64,000 nt of DNA from Marispirochaeta sp964554875 (GCA_964554875.1 CAZKQJ010000020.1:13457-77456), one strand, 5' to 3'; positions 34,661 through 44,027 are shown, counted from the first letter of the stretch. A program made the numbers and translations. Notes: generated from the letters alone by a model not told the origin.

Positions 34661-36236
34661 GCAGCTTCTCGGCCATCTTCACCCGCACCGCTGCCAGCTC
34701 TTTTTCCAGCTCATCAATTTCCGCCTGCACCGCATCGATGTCGATTTCCTCCTCCTCCTCAAAGGTGTCCACATAGCGTGGGATATTGAGGTTGAAGTCG
34801 TTTTCCTTGATCTCTTTGAGGTCGGCCACATGGGCGTATTTTTCCTCTTCTCCCCGGGCGGCGTAGGTCTTCATGATCTTGCCGATATGCGTTTCCGAGA
34901 GGGTGTTCATATTTTTTCCGGAGACAAACTCTCGGTTGGCATCGACAAAGAAGACGTTTTTACAATCTTCCCGAACGCCGCCTTTTTCACGGGAGCGGTC
35001 AAAGACCAGAATCGCCACTGGAATATTGGTGGTCGGGAACAAATTGCCCGGCAGGCCGATGACGGCATCCAGCAGATTATCCTCGATCATTTTCTGGCGA
35101 ATACGTCCTTCGGCTGCACCCCGAAACAGCACACCATGAGGCACTACCACGGCAACCCGCCCCTGCTTTTCAAGAGCGGTTTCCACCATATGGCTGATAA
35201 ACGCCCAGTCCCCTTTGCTCTTGGGCGGGACCCCGCGCCAGAAGCGGTTGTACTGATCACTTTCGGCATTTTCGGCACCCCATTTGTCCAGTGAAAACGG
35301 CGGATTAGCTACCACGCAGTTGAATTTCATGAGCCGGTCTTTTTCCACCAGCAGCGGACTGTTCAGGGTGTCGCACCATTCAATCCGGGCGCTGTCAAAA
35401 CTGTGCAGGAACATGTTCATCCGACAGAGCGCCCAGGTACTCCCGTTTGACTCCTGTCCGAAAAGGGCAAAGTTGCGCCTTTCTTGAGCGCTATCCGCAC
35501 TCCGGGCTACCTCTTTGGCTGCCTGAATCAATAGACCGCCCGATCCACAGGCCGGGTCACAGATGCGATCCCCCGGTTTTGGCCCTGCCAGTTTGGCCAC
35601 CAGCTCGGTCACCTTCAGCGGGGTAAAGAACTCTCCGGCCTTCTTTCCGGAGTCTGAGGCGAAGCGCTCAATCAGGTAGATGTAGGTATTGCCGATAACA
35701 TCCTCGGAAACGAGGCTGGGCTTCATGCTCAGCTGTGGTTTGTTGAAGTCTTCCAGCAATGTTTTCAGGCGTTTATTGCGATCCTTTGTCCGTCCGAGGT
35801 TGGCCTCGCTGTTGAAGTCGATATTGCGGAACACCCCTTCGAGTTTGCTCTTGTTGTTCTCTTCAATATGATCGAGCACGATGTTGATCAGCTCACCGAT
35901 GTTGGCGGCGGACCTGCGCTCATAGAGGCTGTAGTAGTTGGCCGGAAATACATCCAGAACCGTTTCTTCGCCGGTTTCGTCATTTCTTTTAGTGAGTTTA
36001 ACCACCGGGAGAACAAAACGTTCACGCTCGAGCTTGCGGCGGATACGCACATCGTCATCCCCATACTGCTTCTGATACTCTTCGTAGTGGTCCTGCCACA
36101 CATCGGAGATATACTTTAAAAACAGCATCACAAGGATATAGTCTTTGTACTGCGCCGGATCAACAACCCCCCGGAAGGTATCACACGCCGCCCATGCCGC
36201 GTTGTTTATATCTTTTTGCTCAATCTTACTGCTCAT
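34644..36236 (-). CDS. hsdM: Type I restriction DNA methyltransferase subunit M
   Basis: 530 residues. An HsdM N-terminal helical domain (WAACDTFRGVVDPAQYKDYILVMLFLKYISD) precedes the N6-adenine methyltransferase core, with AdoMet-binding DPACGSGGLLIQA and catalytic NPPFSLDKWG. The target-adjacent GEFFTPLKVTELVAKL motif is typical. It methylates adenine within the site chosen by HsdS. It begins 3 bp after the half-HsdS gene. Confidence 0.95.
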   Translation of the reverse strand: MSSKIEQKDINNAAWAACDTFRGVVDPAQYKDYILVMLFLKYISDVWQDHYEEYQKQYGDDDVRIRRKLERERFVLPVVKLTKRNDETGEETVLDVFPANYYSLYERRSAANIGELINIVLDHIEENNKSKLEGVFRNIDFNSEANLGRTKDRNKRLKTLLEDFNKPQLSMKPSLVSEDVIGNTYIYLIERFASDSGKKAGEFFTPLKVTELVAKLAGPKPGDRICDPACGSGGLLIQAAKEVARSADSAQERRNFALFGQESNGSTWALCRMNMFLHSFDSARIEWCDTLNSPLLVEKDRLMKFNCVVANPPFSLDKWGAENAESDQYNRFWRGVPPKSKGDWAFISHMVETALEKQGRVAVVVPHGVLFRGAAEGRIRQKMIEDNLLDAVIGLPGNLFPTTNIPVAILVFDRSREKGGVREDCKNVFFVDANREFVSGKNMNTLSETHIGKIMKTYAARGEEEKYAHVADLKEIKENDFNLNIPRYVDTFEEEEEIDIDAVQAEIDELEKELAAVRVKMAEKLQEIQR

Positions 36237-36239
36237 GTT

Positions 36240-36812
36240 TTATTCTCCTTTCGTAAGCTGCATGAGTACTGTTGAAATGTATTGCTCCCTCTTATCGGCA
36301 ATGGTATGAAGCAGGGTTTGTTCCTGTACAGATAAAGAGGCCAGCTCTATGATGAGTTTTTGTTTCTTCAGACTTGGCAGTGCGACCTCAAGATCCTCAA
36401 TCGCCTGCTTGCTTATCATTTTCTGAACAGTACCTTTTGCTCTGCTGGTCAGGTAAGCTTGCGCATCCCGCTGACCGATGAACCAGTTCAGATATTCGGG
36501 TAAAATCTTACCCGGCCTGGTAACCCTTATCCGAAATAAAGGAGCGGCGACAACAGCTTTACCAGGATCATCAAGAAGAACAGCTGCTGTTGTAAGCTGA
36601 CCGCGAGACCTGAACACCAGATCCCCTCTTTGGACGAGATGATGCTCTTTTACTGTCTCCATATCGATTTTGACCAAACCATCACAGGCGACTGTATTGA
36701 CATCCAGAAGGTCCTTCATCTGAATAACCGCGACTCCGTCACCTTCCGAGGCTTCAAGACGAGACCTGAACGAGTATCCCATTTGCACACTCGCAAGGTT
36801 TTTTAACTTCAA
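36240..36812 (-). CDS. Half-size HsdS-like protein with one target-recognition domain
   Basis: About 190 residues: one recognition domain plus one helix (MGYSFRSRLE, VIQMKDL, LVQRGDLVFRSRGQ, PEYLNWFIGQRDAQAYL, KQKLIIELASLSVQEQTLL). Single-domain HsdS relatives can dimerise and set specificity alone. Here a full HsdS is also encoded, so it may compete or act as a modulator. The TTG at 36812 is preferred: GAGGTG lies 10 nt before it, and the protein then begins MKLKNLASVQMGYSFR as family members do. An ATG at 36830 lacks a ribosome-binding site. It is the first gene of the restriction operon. Confidence 0.75.
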   Translation of the reverse strand: MKLKNLASVQMGYSFRSRLEASEGDGVAVIQMKDLLDVNTVACDGLVKIDMETVKEHHLVQRGDLVFRSRGQLTTAAVLLDDPGKAVVAAPLFRIRVTRPGKILPEYLNWFIGQRDAQAYLTSRAKGTVQKMISKQAIEDLEVALPSLKKQKLIIELASLSVQEQTLLHTIADKREQYISTVLMQLTKGE

Positions 36813-36828
36813 ACGCAAACTACACCTC

Positions 36829-36857
36829 ATTATGCAGAAACATTATTTCTGCATAAT
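36829..36857. promoter_or_regulatory. 12-bp perfect inverted repeat at the head of the restriction operon
   Basis: ATTATGCAGAAA and TTTCTGCATAAT flank CATTA. The palindrome abuts the ribosome-binding site of the half-HsdS gene. It could be an operator, as in controller-protein-regulated restriction systems, or an RNA hairpin that limits early translation. No controller gene is visible in the locus. Confidence 0.6.
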
Positions 36858-36971
36858 ATACCACACAAACAAAATGAAATCAAGCATAAAGTGCAGTATT
36901 GCAATTTCTGTATTTTATTTCTAAAAACAGTGTAAGGATATCTTACGACAAATTTTCAAATATCTGCTACT

Positions 36972-37718
36972 TCATATAACCCCGTCCACAAGCCGCACCA
37001 TCTCCGGCTGATCGATGACCGGAAAATCCTTCTGCTCCAGCCACTCGGGCTTTACGTAACCCCAGCATGCGAGAAATCCCTTTACCCGGGGGTCGTTTAT
37101 CCGGTAGAGATGGTCCACCTGGTCCTCGAAAAGAAGCCCCCCGTCGGCTCCGGTCTCGGCCAGCACCTCCCGTATTATGTCGATCTTTCTGCGTTTGCCC
37201 GAGCAGATAATCCGCTCCAGGGGCCAGTCAATATCCTTGTGTACCAGGATTTCCCGGATAAAGGGTGCCTCCTTGGTGGAAAGGACGTAACAGTTCTCCG
37301 ATTTCGCCCACTTTTTCGAAGCATCCGCCAATCCCTCAAAGACGTGGTTTATGGAGATCCAGAACTCCTTGTCCGCGGCAAGGAGCTCCCGCCGGGCCCG
37401 GTAGAAGAGATCGTGGAACTCATCGGCGGTGTCTCCCAGTTCGGCCTCGAGGCGGTCGAAATCCTCCTGTTTCGTAAGCTGTATTCCTTCGCTGACGCAG
37501 AGCTGCAGAATCACATAGTCCCCTCCCCGCCGGATAAAGGGGCGGTAAACATCGTAGAGTCTGCGGTCGGCTGCACTGACAGAGACAGGATTATCCTTTT
37601 TATGGAATTTATGATACGCAATCCAGGAGCTGACAAAACACTCGGTAAGGGAGTCGCAGAAAACACCGTCAAAATCAATAAAGGCCAGGGTTCTGCCTTC
37701 AGCTTGCAAATTCTTCAT
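36972..37718 (-). CDS. HAD-like hydrolase
   Basis: 248 residues. The HAD nucleophile motif is IDFDGVFCDS near residue 15, with a helical cap, a motif II-like VLSTKEAP and a motif IV-like LLFEDQVDHL. The cap and length fit a small-molecule phosphatase; no substrate is evident. The ATG at 37718 is chosen because TATAAT lies 6 nt before it (37730-37725), which would place the transcript start on the ATG itself; no ribosome-binding site is present. It is divergent from glucokinase. Confidence 0.75.
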   Translation of the reverse strand: MKNLQAEGRTLAFIDFDGVFCDSLTECFVSSWIAYHKFHKKDNPVSVSAADRRLYDVYRPFIRRGGDYVILQLCVSEGIQLTKQEDFDRLEAELGDTADEFHDLFYRARRELLAADKEFWISINHVFEGLADASKKWAKSENCYVLSTKEAPFIREILVHKDIDWPLERIICSGKRRKIDIIREVLAETGADGGLLFEDQVDHLYRINDPRVKGFLACWGYVKPEWLEQKDFPVIDQPEMVRLVDGVI

Positions 37719-37802
37719 GGCCGTATTATAAGAAGAGAAGCCCGGGCTTACCAGCACCCGCACGAAGCAATTTTAATCACAGAATTAAGGAGCTCGTATA
37801 AT

Positions 37803-38849
37803 ATGAGCGTGGAACTGCATTCCAGTGACGAAATCATTCTTGCAGGCGATATCGGCGGAACCAACGCCAACCTGGCGGCGGTACTCAGACGCGGGGACAG
37901 CTTCAGCATCGTCAGAAAACTGACCAGGGAATCGAAGAATGTAATCGACTTTGTGCAGCTGGTACGAGAGGTTGTCGCCGAATTCGAGCTCCCGGCAAAA
38001 CCCCGGTACAGCTGCATCAGCGCGGCGGGTATTGTCGAGAACAACCGCTGCCAGCCGACCAACCTCTCCTGGATAATCGACGGGGACAGGCTTCAGCAGG
38101 AACTGGGAATACCCACTGTAATTATCAACGATTTCATGGCTCTGAGTTACTCCCTGCCTCTTCTGAACCTGACGAATCCCGAGGAAGTACTTCCCCTGCC
38201 CCATCCCGACGGTTCATACCCTGAGCCCAAGGGGGGCAGTTACGCCATAATCGGCGCTGGAACGGGGCTTGGAGTCGGGGTTCTCAGCAGGATCGGCAGC
38301 CGCTACGTGGCCTTTCCCTCGGAAGGGGGACATACCGATTTTCCGGCTTTCGACCGGGAGACCCAGAAGCTGGGAAATTTCCTCAAGACCCGCTATGACA
38401 GCTGGCCGGGAACAGAGTGCGTCCTCTCCGGGCGAGGCATCGCCAACATCTACGCTTACGTGCGGGACAGCATGGCAGGTCCCGGGGACGATATTCTCCA
38501 GGAGATTGATTCCCTGCCGGAAACCCAGCGGCCGGCCCTTATATCCCGCCACGGACGAACCAACCCGGTCTGCAGCAGGGTAATGGAACTCTTTACCCGC
38601 ATCTACGGCAAATTCGCCGGGAATGCAGCCCTGAATTTCCTGCCCGAAGCGGGGCTTTTTCTTGCTGGCGGCATAGCCCAGAAGAACATCGAGTATCTGC
38701 TCCACGAACAGCGTTTCATGCGCTACTTCGAGAGCAACTACAACCTCAAGATGAGAGCCCTGCAGCAGAGGATTCCGGTTTTCCTTATCAAGGAGTACAG
38801 TGTCTCCCTGCTGGGTGCCGCTCACGCCGCTACTCTGCTGTTAGACTGA
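37803..38849 (+). CDS. glk: Glucokinase
   Basis: 348 residues of the Glk (non-ROK) family. ATP-binding ILAGDIGGTNANLAAV near the start, sugar-binding NDFMALSYSL and PSEGGHTDFPA, phosphate loop GAGTGLGVG and an AGGIA near the C-terminus. It phosphorylates glucose to glucose 6-phosphate. An AAGGAG precedes the ATG by 11 nt. A longer frame reaches back over the divergent HAD gene and is not credible. It is 17 bp ahead of nudC. Confidence 0.92.
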   Translation: MSVELHSSDEIILAGDIGGTNANLAAVLRRGDSFSIVRKLTRESKNVIDFVQLVREVVAEFELPAKPRYSCISAAGIVENNRCQPTNLSWIIDGDRLQQELGIPTVIINDFMALSYSLPLLNLTNPEEVLPLPHPDGSYPEPKGGSYAIIGAGTGLGVGVLSRIGSRYVAFPSEGGHTDFPAFDRETQKLGNFLKTRYDSWPGTECVLSGRGIANIYAYVRDSMAGPGDDILQEIDSLPETQRPALISRHGRTNPVCSRVMELFTRIYGKFAGNAALNFLPEAGLFLAGGIAQKNIEYLLHEQRFMRYFESNYNLKMRALQQRIPVFLIKEYSVSLLGAAHAATLLLD

Positions 38850-38866
38850 AACGAGGAGTACTATCC

Positions 38867-39694
38867 ATGTTTATCCCCGATTGGAGCTGGACCGAGGCCG
38901 AAGATATTCCGGCTGAGGGCTGGACGATGATTGTCAGCAAACGAAACTTCTGTTACAACGCCAAGGACGATTCAGACGAAGCGCTGGCCGGAGGAACACC
39001 GCTGATTCCCCTTGATGATCTTTCTCCCGAATACCTTGCTGAAGGAATGATACGCCTGGGAATCTACCGGGAGCGGCCATTGTTCATCATGGAAAGGGAC
39101 AATCCTCCGGAGAAACTGCTTTCCCTGCCCTTCCGGCCGATTCTGGGACACCTGAATCCGGAACTTTTCAGGGCTGCCATGCTGGGATACCACCTGGTAC
39201 AGTGGATCGCGAATTCCCGCTTCTGCGGACGCTGCGGAAAGGAAAACAGCTTTCACCACCGGGAGAAGGCCCGGGTCTGCCCGGACTGCGGCCTGGTAAC
39301 CTTTCCCCGGATATCCCCGGCGGTAATAACTGCAGTCAAAAAGGACGACAGGATTTTACTGGCCCACAACAAGAATTTCGCTGCCCCGGTGTACAGTCTT
39401 ATAGCCGGGTTTGTGGAGCCCGGCGAATCTCTGGAGGAGGCGGTTGCCCGGGAGATTTCAGAAGAGGTGGGCATCGAGGTCAAAAATATCCGTTACGTCT
39501 CCTCCCAGCCATGGCCCTTTCCCGACTCCCTGATGCTGGGCTTTACCGCGGAATGGAGTTCCGGAGAAATCAGTCCCGACGGAATAGAGATAAGCGATGC
39601 CGGCTGGTTCAACCGCGACGATCACCCTCAGCTTCCTCTGAAAGGGAGCATCGCCCTCTCCATTATCGAGAAAATTTTCGCCGGGCTCTGTTGA
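38867..39694 (+). CDS. nudC: NADH pyrophosphatase / NAD-RNA decapping NUDIX hydrolase
   Basis: 275 residues. A zinc ribbon (CGRCGKENSFHHREKARVCPDCG) precedes the NUDIX domain with the box GFVEPGESLEEAVAREISEEVG and the family-specific SQPWPFPDSLMLGF. NudC cleaves NADH and NAD-capped RNA. GAGGAG lies before the ATG. It is probably co-transcribed with glk. Confidence 0.93.
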   Translation: MFIPDWSWTEAEDIPAEGWTMIVSKRNFCYNAKDDSDEALAGGTPLIPLDDLSPEYLAEGMIRLGIYRERPLFIMERDNPPEKLLSLPFRPILGHLNPELFRAAMLGYHLVQWIANSRFCGRCGKENSFHHREKARVCPDCGLVTFPRISPAVITAVKKDDRILLAHNKNFAAPVYSLIAGFVEPGESLEEAVAREISEEVGIEVKNIRYVSSQPWPFPDSLMLGFTAEWSSGEISPDGIEISDAGWFNRDDHPQLPLKGSIALSIIEKIFAGLC

Positions 39695-39758
39695 CCGGGA
39701 TAGCGGTTCTCATTTCTCTGGTTTACAATGAAAGCAGGAACAATACAAGGAGCAGGCA

Positions 39759-41336
39759 ATGGATAAACCCGCTGTTACATCACTCTTGCAGAATGCCGGT
39801 ATCGACGCAGAGCTGACCTTTGAGATCCTGGATCGCTATAATGCCGGGGAGTTTGACAATCAGCCCACCGTGGAGATGAAGGATATCCCCGGAATTGACG
39901 GTACCAGCGTCATAGACATGCAGGATGCCCGCTGGGAGATGGACAAAAACGAAGCTGAATCCAGACTGAAAAACCTGGGTGTCAATAAGCCCCTGAACAT
40001 CTTTGCCCGGATAGAGAAAGACAGGGCGGTCTTTTCCCGCCGGGGTTTGACGGCTATGGGCTATCTTCTCTACCCCAAGACAGCCTACGGAGTCCTGAAC
40101 GGCGGCTCCGCCACCAGTTACGTTGACGAAAAAAAGAACAGCGCCTTTAACGAAAAGCTCATGGAGCTCTGCCGTGAACCCTTCAAAGAGATAGCAGACC
40201 TGGCCAGGGGGAGAGCCAAGGGCATTACCCCCGCCTGTATCCACCCCGACGGCAGCCCCGGCCCAAGCTATATGGAACTGAAGATGCGGGGACTCCTTAT
40301 CCGGGAACTGATTTACCGGGAGCTCTCCGGCGACAATCGTTCCCAGGGACCCGTCATGTTCCAGATGACCAGCGTCAATAACAATGACGAGGTAACCGAG
40401 GCTTACCGGGAGTATCGGAACAGTCCCTTTCTGAAGGAACTTATCGAAAAGCTCGGCACCGACATGACCCGCTGTCGCTCCGGCGCCCAGCCCATGATCG
40501 GAGCCTACACCCACTCTGACCTGGGAAGGCCCAAGCAGGTATTTCTCGGCAGGGACGGTAAAACCCCTCTTCCCCTTCCCGGGGGCCACGGCCAGAACTT
40601 TGCCGTACTGCAGGACATCTACCGGGAACTTCACAGAGAAGGCCGGCTCTTTGCCTACCTGGGTAACGTGGACAACCTGGCAAACCTGCCCTGTCCCGCC
40701 GGGGTTGGCCTTATGGCGCTGAGCGGCAAGGAGGCGGGTTTCGAATTCTCCTTCAAGACCCCGGTGGATATCAAGGGAGGCATCCTGATCCGGGACACCC
40801 GGGGACGCCTGAACTGCGGTGACATAGGTCCCGCCATCAGTAAAACGGAGCTATCCCAGGCGGAAGAGGCAGGAAAAGCGATTCTCTTCAACTGCGCCAC
40901 CGGCCTTTTTAACCTGGACTACCTGACCAGGGAGCTCCCCGGTATTATCCGCAACCTGCCAACCCGCTTCTCCGACCAGGACAAGGACGCCGGTCGCTAC
41001 TCCCAGGCCGAACAGGTAACCTGGGAGGTTATCGGCATGCTGGAGGATTTCTTCATCTTCGGTGTGGACAAGTACGAGCGCTTTATCGCAGCAAAGCTGC
41101 TTCTGGAGAGTTTTCTTGCCAACGGCCTGAACCTGGAGCACCCCCAGTTTCCCAGCGATCCGGATCCCGCAAGGGACCTGCAGACGGTGGGCAGAAAACT
41201 GAATCGGGGGCTCGAGAAGCTCTTTCTTGAGGAGTACGGGATGCGCCAGGAAGGAAAACGCTGGATTCCCAAGGACTACAGTGAACTGAAGGAAGAGGCC
41301 CGGCTTCTGGGCAGAAACCTGGGGGTATTAAAGTAA
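39759..41336 (+). CDS. UDP-sugar pyrophosphorylase-like protein
   Basis: 525 residues. The sequence YGVLNGGSATSYVDEKKN takes the place of the LNGGLGTxxG nucleotide loop of UTP-glucose-1-phosphate uridylyltransferases of the PF01704 type. MFQMTSVNNNDEV, GGHGQNF and YLGNVDNLANLP fit the corresponding uridine and sugar-binding segments. It may make UDP-glucose or a related UDP-sugar. The match is to fold-level motifs; specificity is inferred. Its TAA overlaps the hisI ATG by one base. Confidence 0.7.
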   Translation: MDKPAVTSLLQNAGIDAELTFEILDRYNAGEFDNQPTVEMKDIPGIDGTSVIDMQDARWEMDKNEAESRLKNLGVNKPLNIFARIEKDRAVFSRRGLTAMGYLLYPKTAYGVLNGGSATSYVDEKKNSAFNEKLMELCREPFKEIADLARGRAKGITPACIHPDGSPGPSYMELKMRGLLIRELIYRELSGDNRSQGPVMFQMTSVNNNDEVTEAYREYRNSPFLKELIEKLGTDMTRCRSGAQPMIGAYTHSDLGRPKQVFLGRDGKTPLPLPGGHGQNFAVLQDIYRELHREGRLFAYLGNVDNLANLPCPAGVGLMALSGKEAGFEFSFKTPVDIKGGILIRDTRGRLNCGDIGPAISKTELSQAEEAGKAILFNCATGLFNLDYLTRELPGIIRNLPTRFSDQDKDAGRYSQAEQVTWEVIGMLEDFFIFGVDKYERFIAAKLLLESFLANGLNLEHPQFPSDPDPARDLQTVGRKLNRGLEKLFLEEYGMRQEGKRWIPKDYSELKEEARLLGRNLGVLK

Positions 41337-41737
41337 TGTCGGACAGGGAAACATCCGCACGTGTTGACCTTGATTTCAGCAAGGGCACGGGTCTGGTAAG
41401 CGCCATAGCCCAGGATGCGGAATCGAAGGAGGTCCTGATGTGCGCCTTTATGGACAGGGAAGCCTTCGAAGCCACCCTGACGACAGGCTACGCCCATTAT
41501 TACAGCCGGAGCCGGAACAGCCTCTGGAAAAAGGGGGAGAGCTCCGGACACCTGCAGAAGATCCGGGAAATCCGCGTGGATTGCGACCAGGACTGCGTAC
41601 TGATGCTGGTGGAACAGACCGGTGCGGCCTGTCATACCGGCAGGCGCAGCTGTTTTTATCGGAAGCTTGCAGGCACGGAAGACCTTGCGTTCCTTAACCA
41701 GGATAAAAGCGCCGGGGATGGATCTGAAAAGACTTGA
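41336..41737 (+). CDS. hisI: Phosphoribosyl-AMP cyclohydrolase
   Basis: 133 residues. HisI signatures are all visible: VLMCAFMDREAFEATLTTGYAHYYSRSRNSLWKKGESSGH, then DCDQDCVLMLVEQTGAACHTGRRSCF, with the zinc cysteines and histidine and the magnesium-binding D-x-D-x-D. It opens the purine ring of phosphoribosyl-AMP in histidine synthesis. There is no HisE fusion and no other his gene nearby. Confidence 0.93.
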   Translation: MSDRETSARVDLDFSKGTGLVSAIAQDAESKEVLMCAFMDREAFEATLTTGYAHYYSRSRNSLWKKGESSGHLQKIREIRVDCDQDCVLMLVEQTGAACHTGRRSCFYRKLAGTEDLAFLNQDKSAGDGSEKT

Positions 41738-41793
41738 AAAAAAGAGACTTTCCGGTTATAGTATTGGTCATACCAAATCTCTGGAGGTGACTC

Positions 41794-41964
41794 ATGGCTC
41801 ACAAAATTACTGACGAGTGCACCAACTGCGGCGCTTGCGAACCCGAGTGTCCGGTTGAGGCCATAAGCGAAAAAAACGATGCCCGCTGGATCGATCCCGA
41901 TCTCTGCACTGACTGCGGCGCCTGTGTCGAGGTCTGTCCGGTAGACGCAATCATAGCGGGATAA
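41794..41964 (+). CDS. 2[4Fe-4S] ferredoxin
   Basis: 56 residues. Two CxxCxxCxxxCP clusters are present: CTNCGACEPECP and CTDCGACVEVCP, the clostridial-type layout. It is a low-potential electron carrier of anaerobes. GGAGGTGA lies 7 nt before the ATG. It stands alone and is followed by a terminator. Confidence 0.95.
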   Translation: MAHKITDECTNCGACEPECPVEAISEKNDARWIDPDLCTDCGACVEVCPVDAIIAG

Positions 41965-42002
41965 GCTATTTGCCCTTTCGTGAATGAGGGCGAATCGGTA
42001 TC

Positions 42003-42029
42003 AAAACCCGGCGAAAGGCCGGGTTTTTT
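42003..42029 (+). terminator. Rho-independent terminator after the ferredoxin gene
   Basis: AAACCCGGC and GCCGGGTTT form a 9-bp stem around GAAAG, followed by a T run. Confidence 0.85.
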
Positions 42030-42053
42030 CATGCCCACGACTTGTAACAGATC

Positions 42054-42749
42054 CTACTTTCCAACAGCCAGATTAAAAGCCATCCCTGCATGGAGCTCCA
42101 TTGTATCCAGAACCGGCACCGGCAGATCAGAATCCTGTACAACCAGGGGCAGTTCGGTGCATCCCAGAATAACCCCTTCAGCACCTCGATCTATCAGCTT
42201 TCGCGCCTCGTCAATAAGGAAATCCCGGGAGGAATCCTCGAATATTCCTGTACAGAGCTCGCTGAAGATAATGGCGTCTATCTTTTTCCGTCCTTCCTTT
42301 TCCGGGGTCAGGACCTCGAGCCCGTATCTTTTCTCCAGCTTTTCCGTGTAGAAGCCCATCTCCATGGTAAACTGCGTCCCCATAAGGGCAAGCTTCTTCA
42401 GCTTTCTGGCGACACAGGCCTCTCCGGCGGCATCGGCTATATGGACAAGGGGTACCGCAATGCTTGCGGCAATATCTTCGGCCAGCAAATGCATGGTATT
42501 GGTGGCAATCAGAACGAGTTCCGCTCCTGCCAGCTCCAGGGCCCGGGCTTTGCCGATCAGGTGCTCCCGGATTGGGTCCCATTCATCCCGGTGCATCCAC
42601 TGCGCCAGGGGAGCAAAATCCACGGAAGCGATAATACACTCCGCCGAGTGCAACCCTCCGAACTCCTGCGCAGCCAGCTGGTTGAGAATCCGGTAATACT
42701 CCTTCGTGGACTCCCAGCTCATTCCCCCGATCAAACCTATCTGTTTCAT
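42054..42749 (-). CDS. Aspartate/glutamate racemase family, YgeA-like
   Basis: 231 residues. The family opening GLIGGMSWESTKEYY is present. Of the two catalytic cysteines, the first position is threonine (IATNTMH) and the second is cysteine (LGCTELPLV). A Thr/Cys pair is also found in E. coli YgeA, a broad-specificity amino-acid racemase, so this is likely the same type rather than a strict aspartate racemase. It is single, divergent from the aldo/keto reductase gene. Confidence 0.85.
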   Translation of the reverse strand: MKQIGLIGGMSWESTKEYYRILNQLAAQEFGGLHSAECIIASVDFAPLAQWMHRDEWDPIREHLIGKARALELAGAELVLIATNTMHLLAEDIAASIAVPLVHIADAAGEACVARKLKKLALMGTQFTMEMGFYTEKLEKRYGLEVLTPEKEGRKKIDAIIFSELCTGIFEDSSRDFLIDEARKLIDRGAEGVILGCTELPLVVQDSDLPVPVLDTMELHAGMAFNLAVGK

Positions 42750-42820
42750 GTTTTCCTCACTTTCAGGATTTCAACCAGTCTATCGCAAAATCGGGACGAT
42801 CGAAAAGCCTGCGGCCACAT

Positions 42821-42849
42821 TTGCAGAATCCGGACAGATCTGGTATCCT
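42821..42849 (+). promoter_or_regulatory. Promoter of the Fe-S aldo/keto reductase gene
   Basis: TTGCAG (42821-42826) and TATCCT (42844-42849) are 17 bp apart, giving a leader of about 29 nt that contains GAGGT before the ATG. Confidence 0.5.
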
Positions 42850-42884
42850 GAAACCCATAAGATAATTTATTACATGAGGTCACT

Positions 42885-44027
42885 ATGAACAGGAAAATGC
42901 TCTACCGCTCCTTTCCCGCTAGAAACGAGACGCTGTCCATTCTCGGCTTCGGCTGCATGCGACTCCCCCAGACCAGCGACAATCCCCGGGATATCGACAT
43001 TCCCCTGGCAACCGAGATGCTCCGAACTGCCATCGACCGGGGTGTTAACTATATCGATACAGCCTGGCCTTACCATGGCGGAGAGAGCGAAAACTTTCTG
43101 GCCGGCGCCCTGGCCGACGGATACCGGGAAAAGGTCTATCTTGCCACGAAGCTCCCCAGCTGGGAGGTGAACACCCGAAAAGACATGGACCGGCTCCTGA
43201 ACAGACAGCTTGAAAAACTCAATACCGGGCATATCGATTATTACCTCATCCACGCCCTGAATACCCCGCGCTGGGAAAACCTGACCAGTCTTGGGCTCTT
43301 CGATTTTATCGACGGGGCGCTGAAGGACGGCAGAATACAGCACATCGGCTTCTCCTTTCATGACGAGCTGCCCCTGTTCAAGGAGATCATCGACGCCTAC
43401 TCCTGGGAGTTCTGTCAGATCCAGTACAACCTGCTGGATACGTATTTCCAGGCCGGAACCGATGGGCTGACCTATGCCTATGATAAAGGTGTGGGCATCA
43501 TTGTAATGGAACCCCTGCGGGGAGGGTACTTTACACGGAACATTCCGCCCGAGGTCTCCGCCCTCTGGAACAGGAACGGATTTAAGCGGGAGGCGGCGGA
43601 CTGGGCCCTGCGTTGGGTCTGGAACGATCCGCGGGTAACTGTAGTCCTCAGCGGGATGAGCCTTCCCGAACAGCTCGAACAGAACCTCAAGAGCGCCGCC
43701 GAGGGTGAGCCTGAATCCTTCAGCCCCGAAGAACTGGAAACGGTTGTCAGGGTACGGGACTTTTATACACAGCGCATCAAGGTGCCCTGTACATCCTGCC
43801 AGTACTGCATGCCCTGCCCCAGCGGGGTCGATATTCCCCGGTCCTTCAAGTTCTACAACGACGCCCACATGTTCAATAATCCACAGGAGCAGCGCCTCCA
43901 GTACGGCAAGTTTCTCGCCGGAAGCGAAGCCGACCTGTGCGTAGCCTGCGGGGAGTGCGAACCGAAATGTCCTCAGAAGATCCCCATCATTGAAGAGCTG
44001 AAAAAGGTGGACGCCCTGCTGGGCTGA
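42885..44027 (+). CDS. Aldo/keto reductase with C-terminal 4Fe-4S domain
   Basis: 380 residues. The TIM-barrel reductase has GFGCMRLP, YIDTAWPYHGGESE (catalytic Asp and Tyr), the catalytic lysine in LATKLPSW and histidine in LIHALN. A C-terminal iron-sulphur region carries CTSCQYCMPCPSGVDIP and CVACGECEPKCPQKIPI, so up to two clusters. This oxidoreductase family is typical of anaerobes; the substrate is unknown. Confidence 0.9.
   Translation: MNRKMLYRSFPARNETLSILGFGCMRLPQTSDNPRDIDIPLATEMLRTAIDRGVNYIDTAWPYHGGESENFLAGALADGYREKVYLATKLPSWEVNTRKDMDRLLNRQLEKLNTGHIDYYLIHALNTPRWENLTSLGLFDFIDGALKDGRIQHIGFSFHDELPLFKEIIDAYSWEFCQIQYNLLDTYFQAGTDGLTYAYDKGVGIIVMEPLRGGYFTRNIPPEVSALWNRNGFKREAADWALRWVWNDPRVTVVLSGMSLPEQLEQNLKSAAEGEPESFSPEELETVVRVRDFYTQRIKVPCTSCQYCMPCPSGVDIPRSFKFYNDAHMFNNPQEQRLQYGKFLAGSEADLCVACGECEPKCPQKIPIIEELKKVDALLG

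Noticed and set aside
37110..37802. Extended N-terminus of glucokinase over the HAD gene
   Set aside because: Glk homology begins at 37803 behind a ribosome-binding site; the extension is antisense to a conserved HAD protein.
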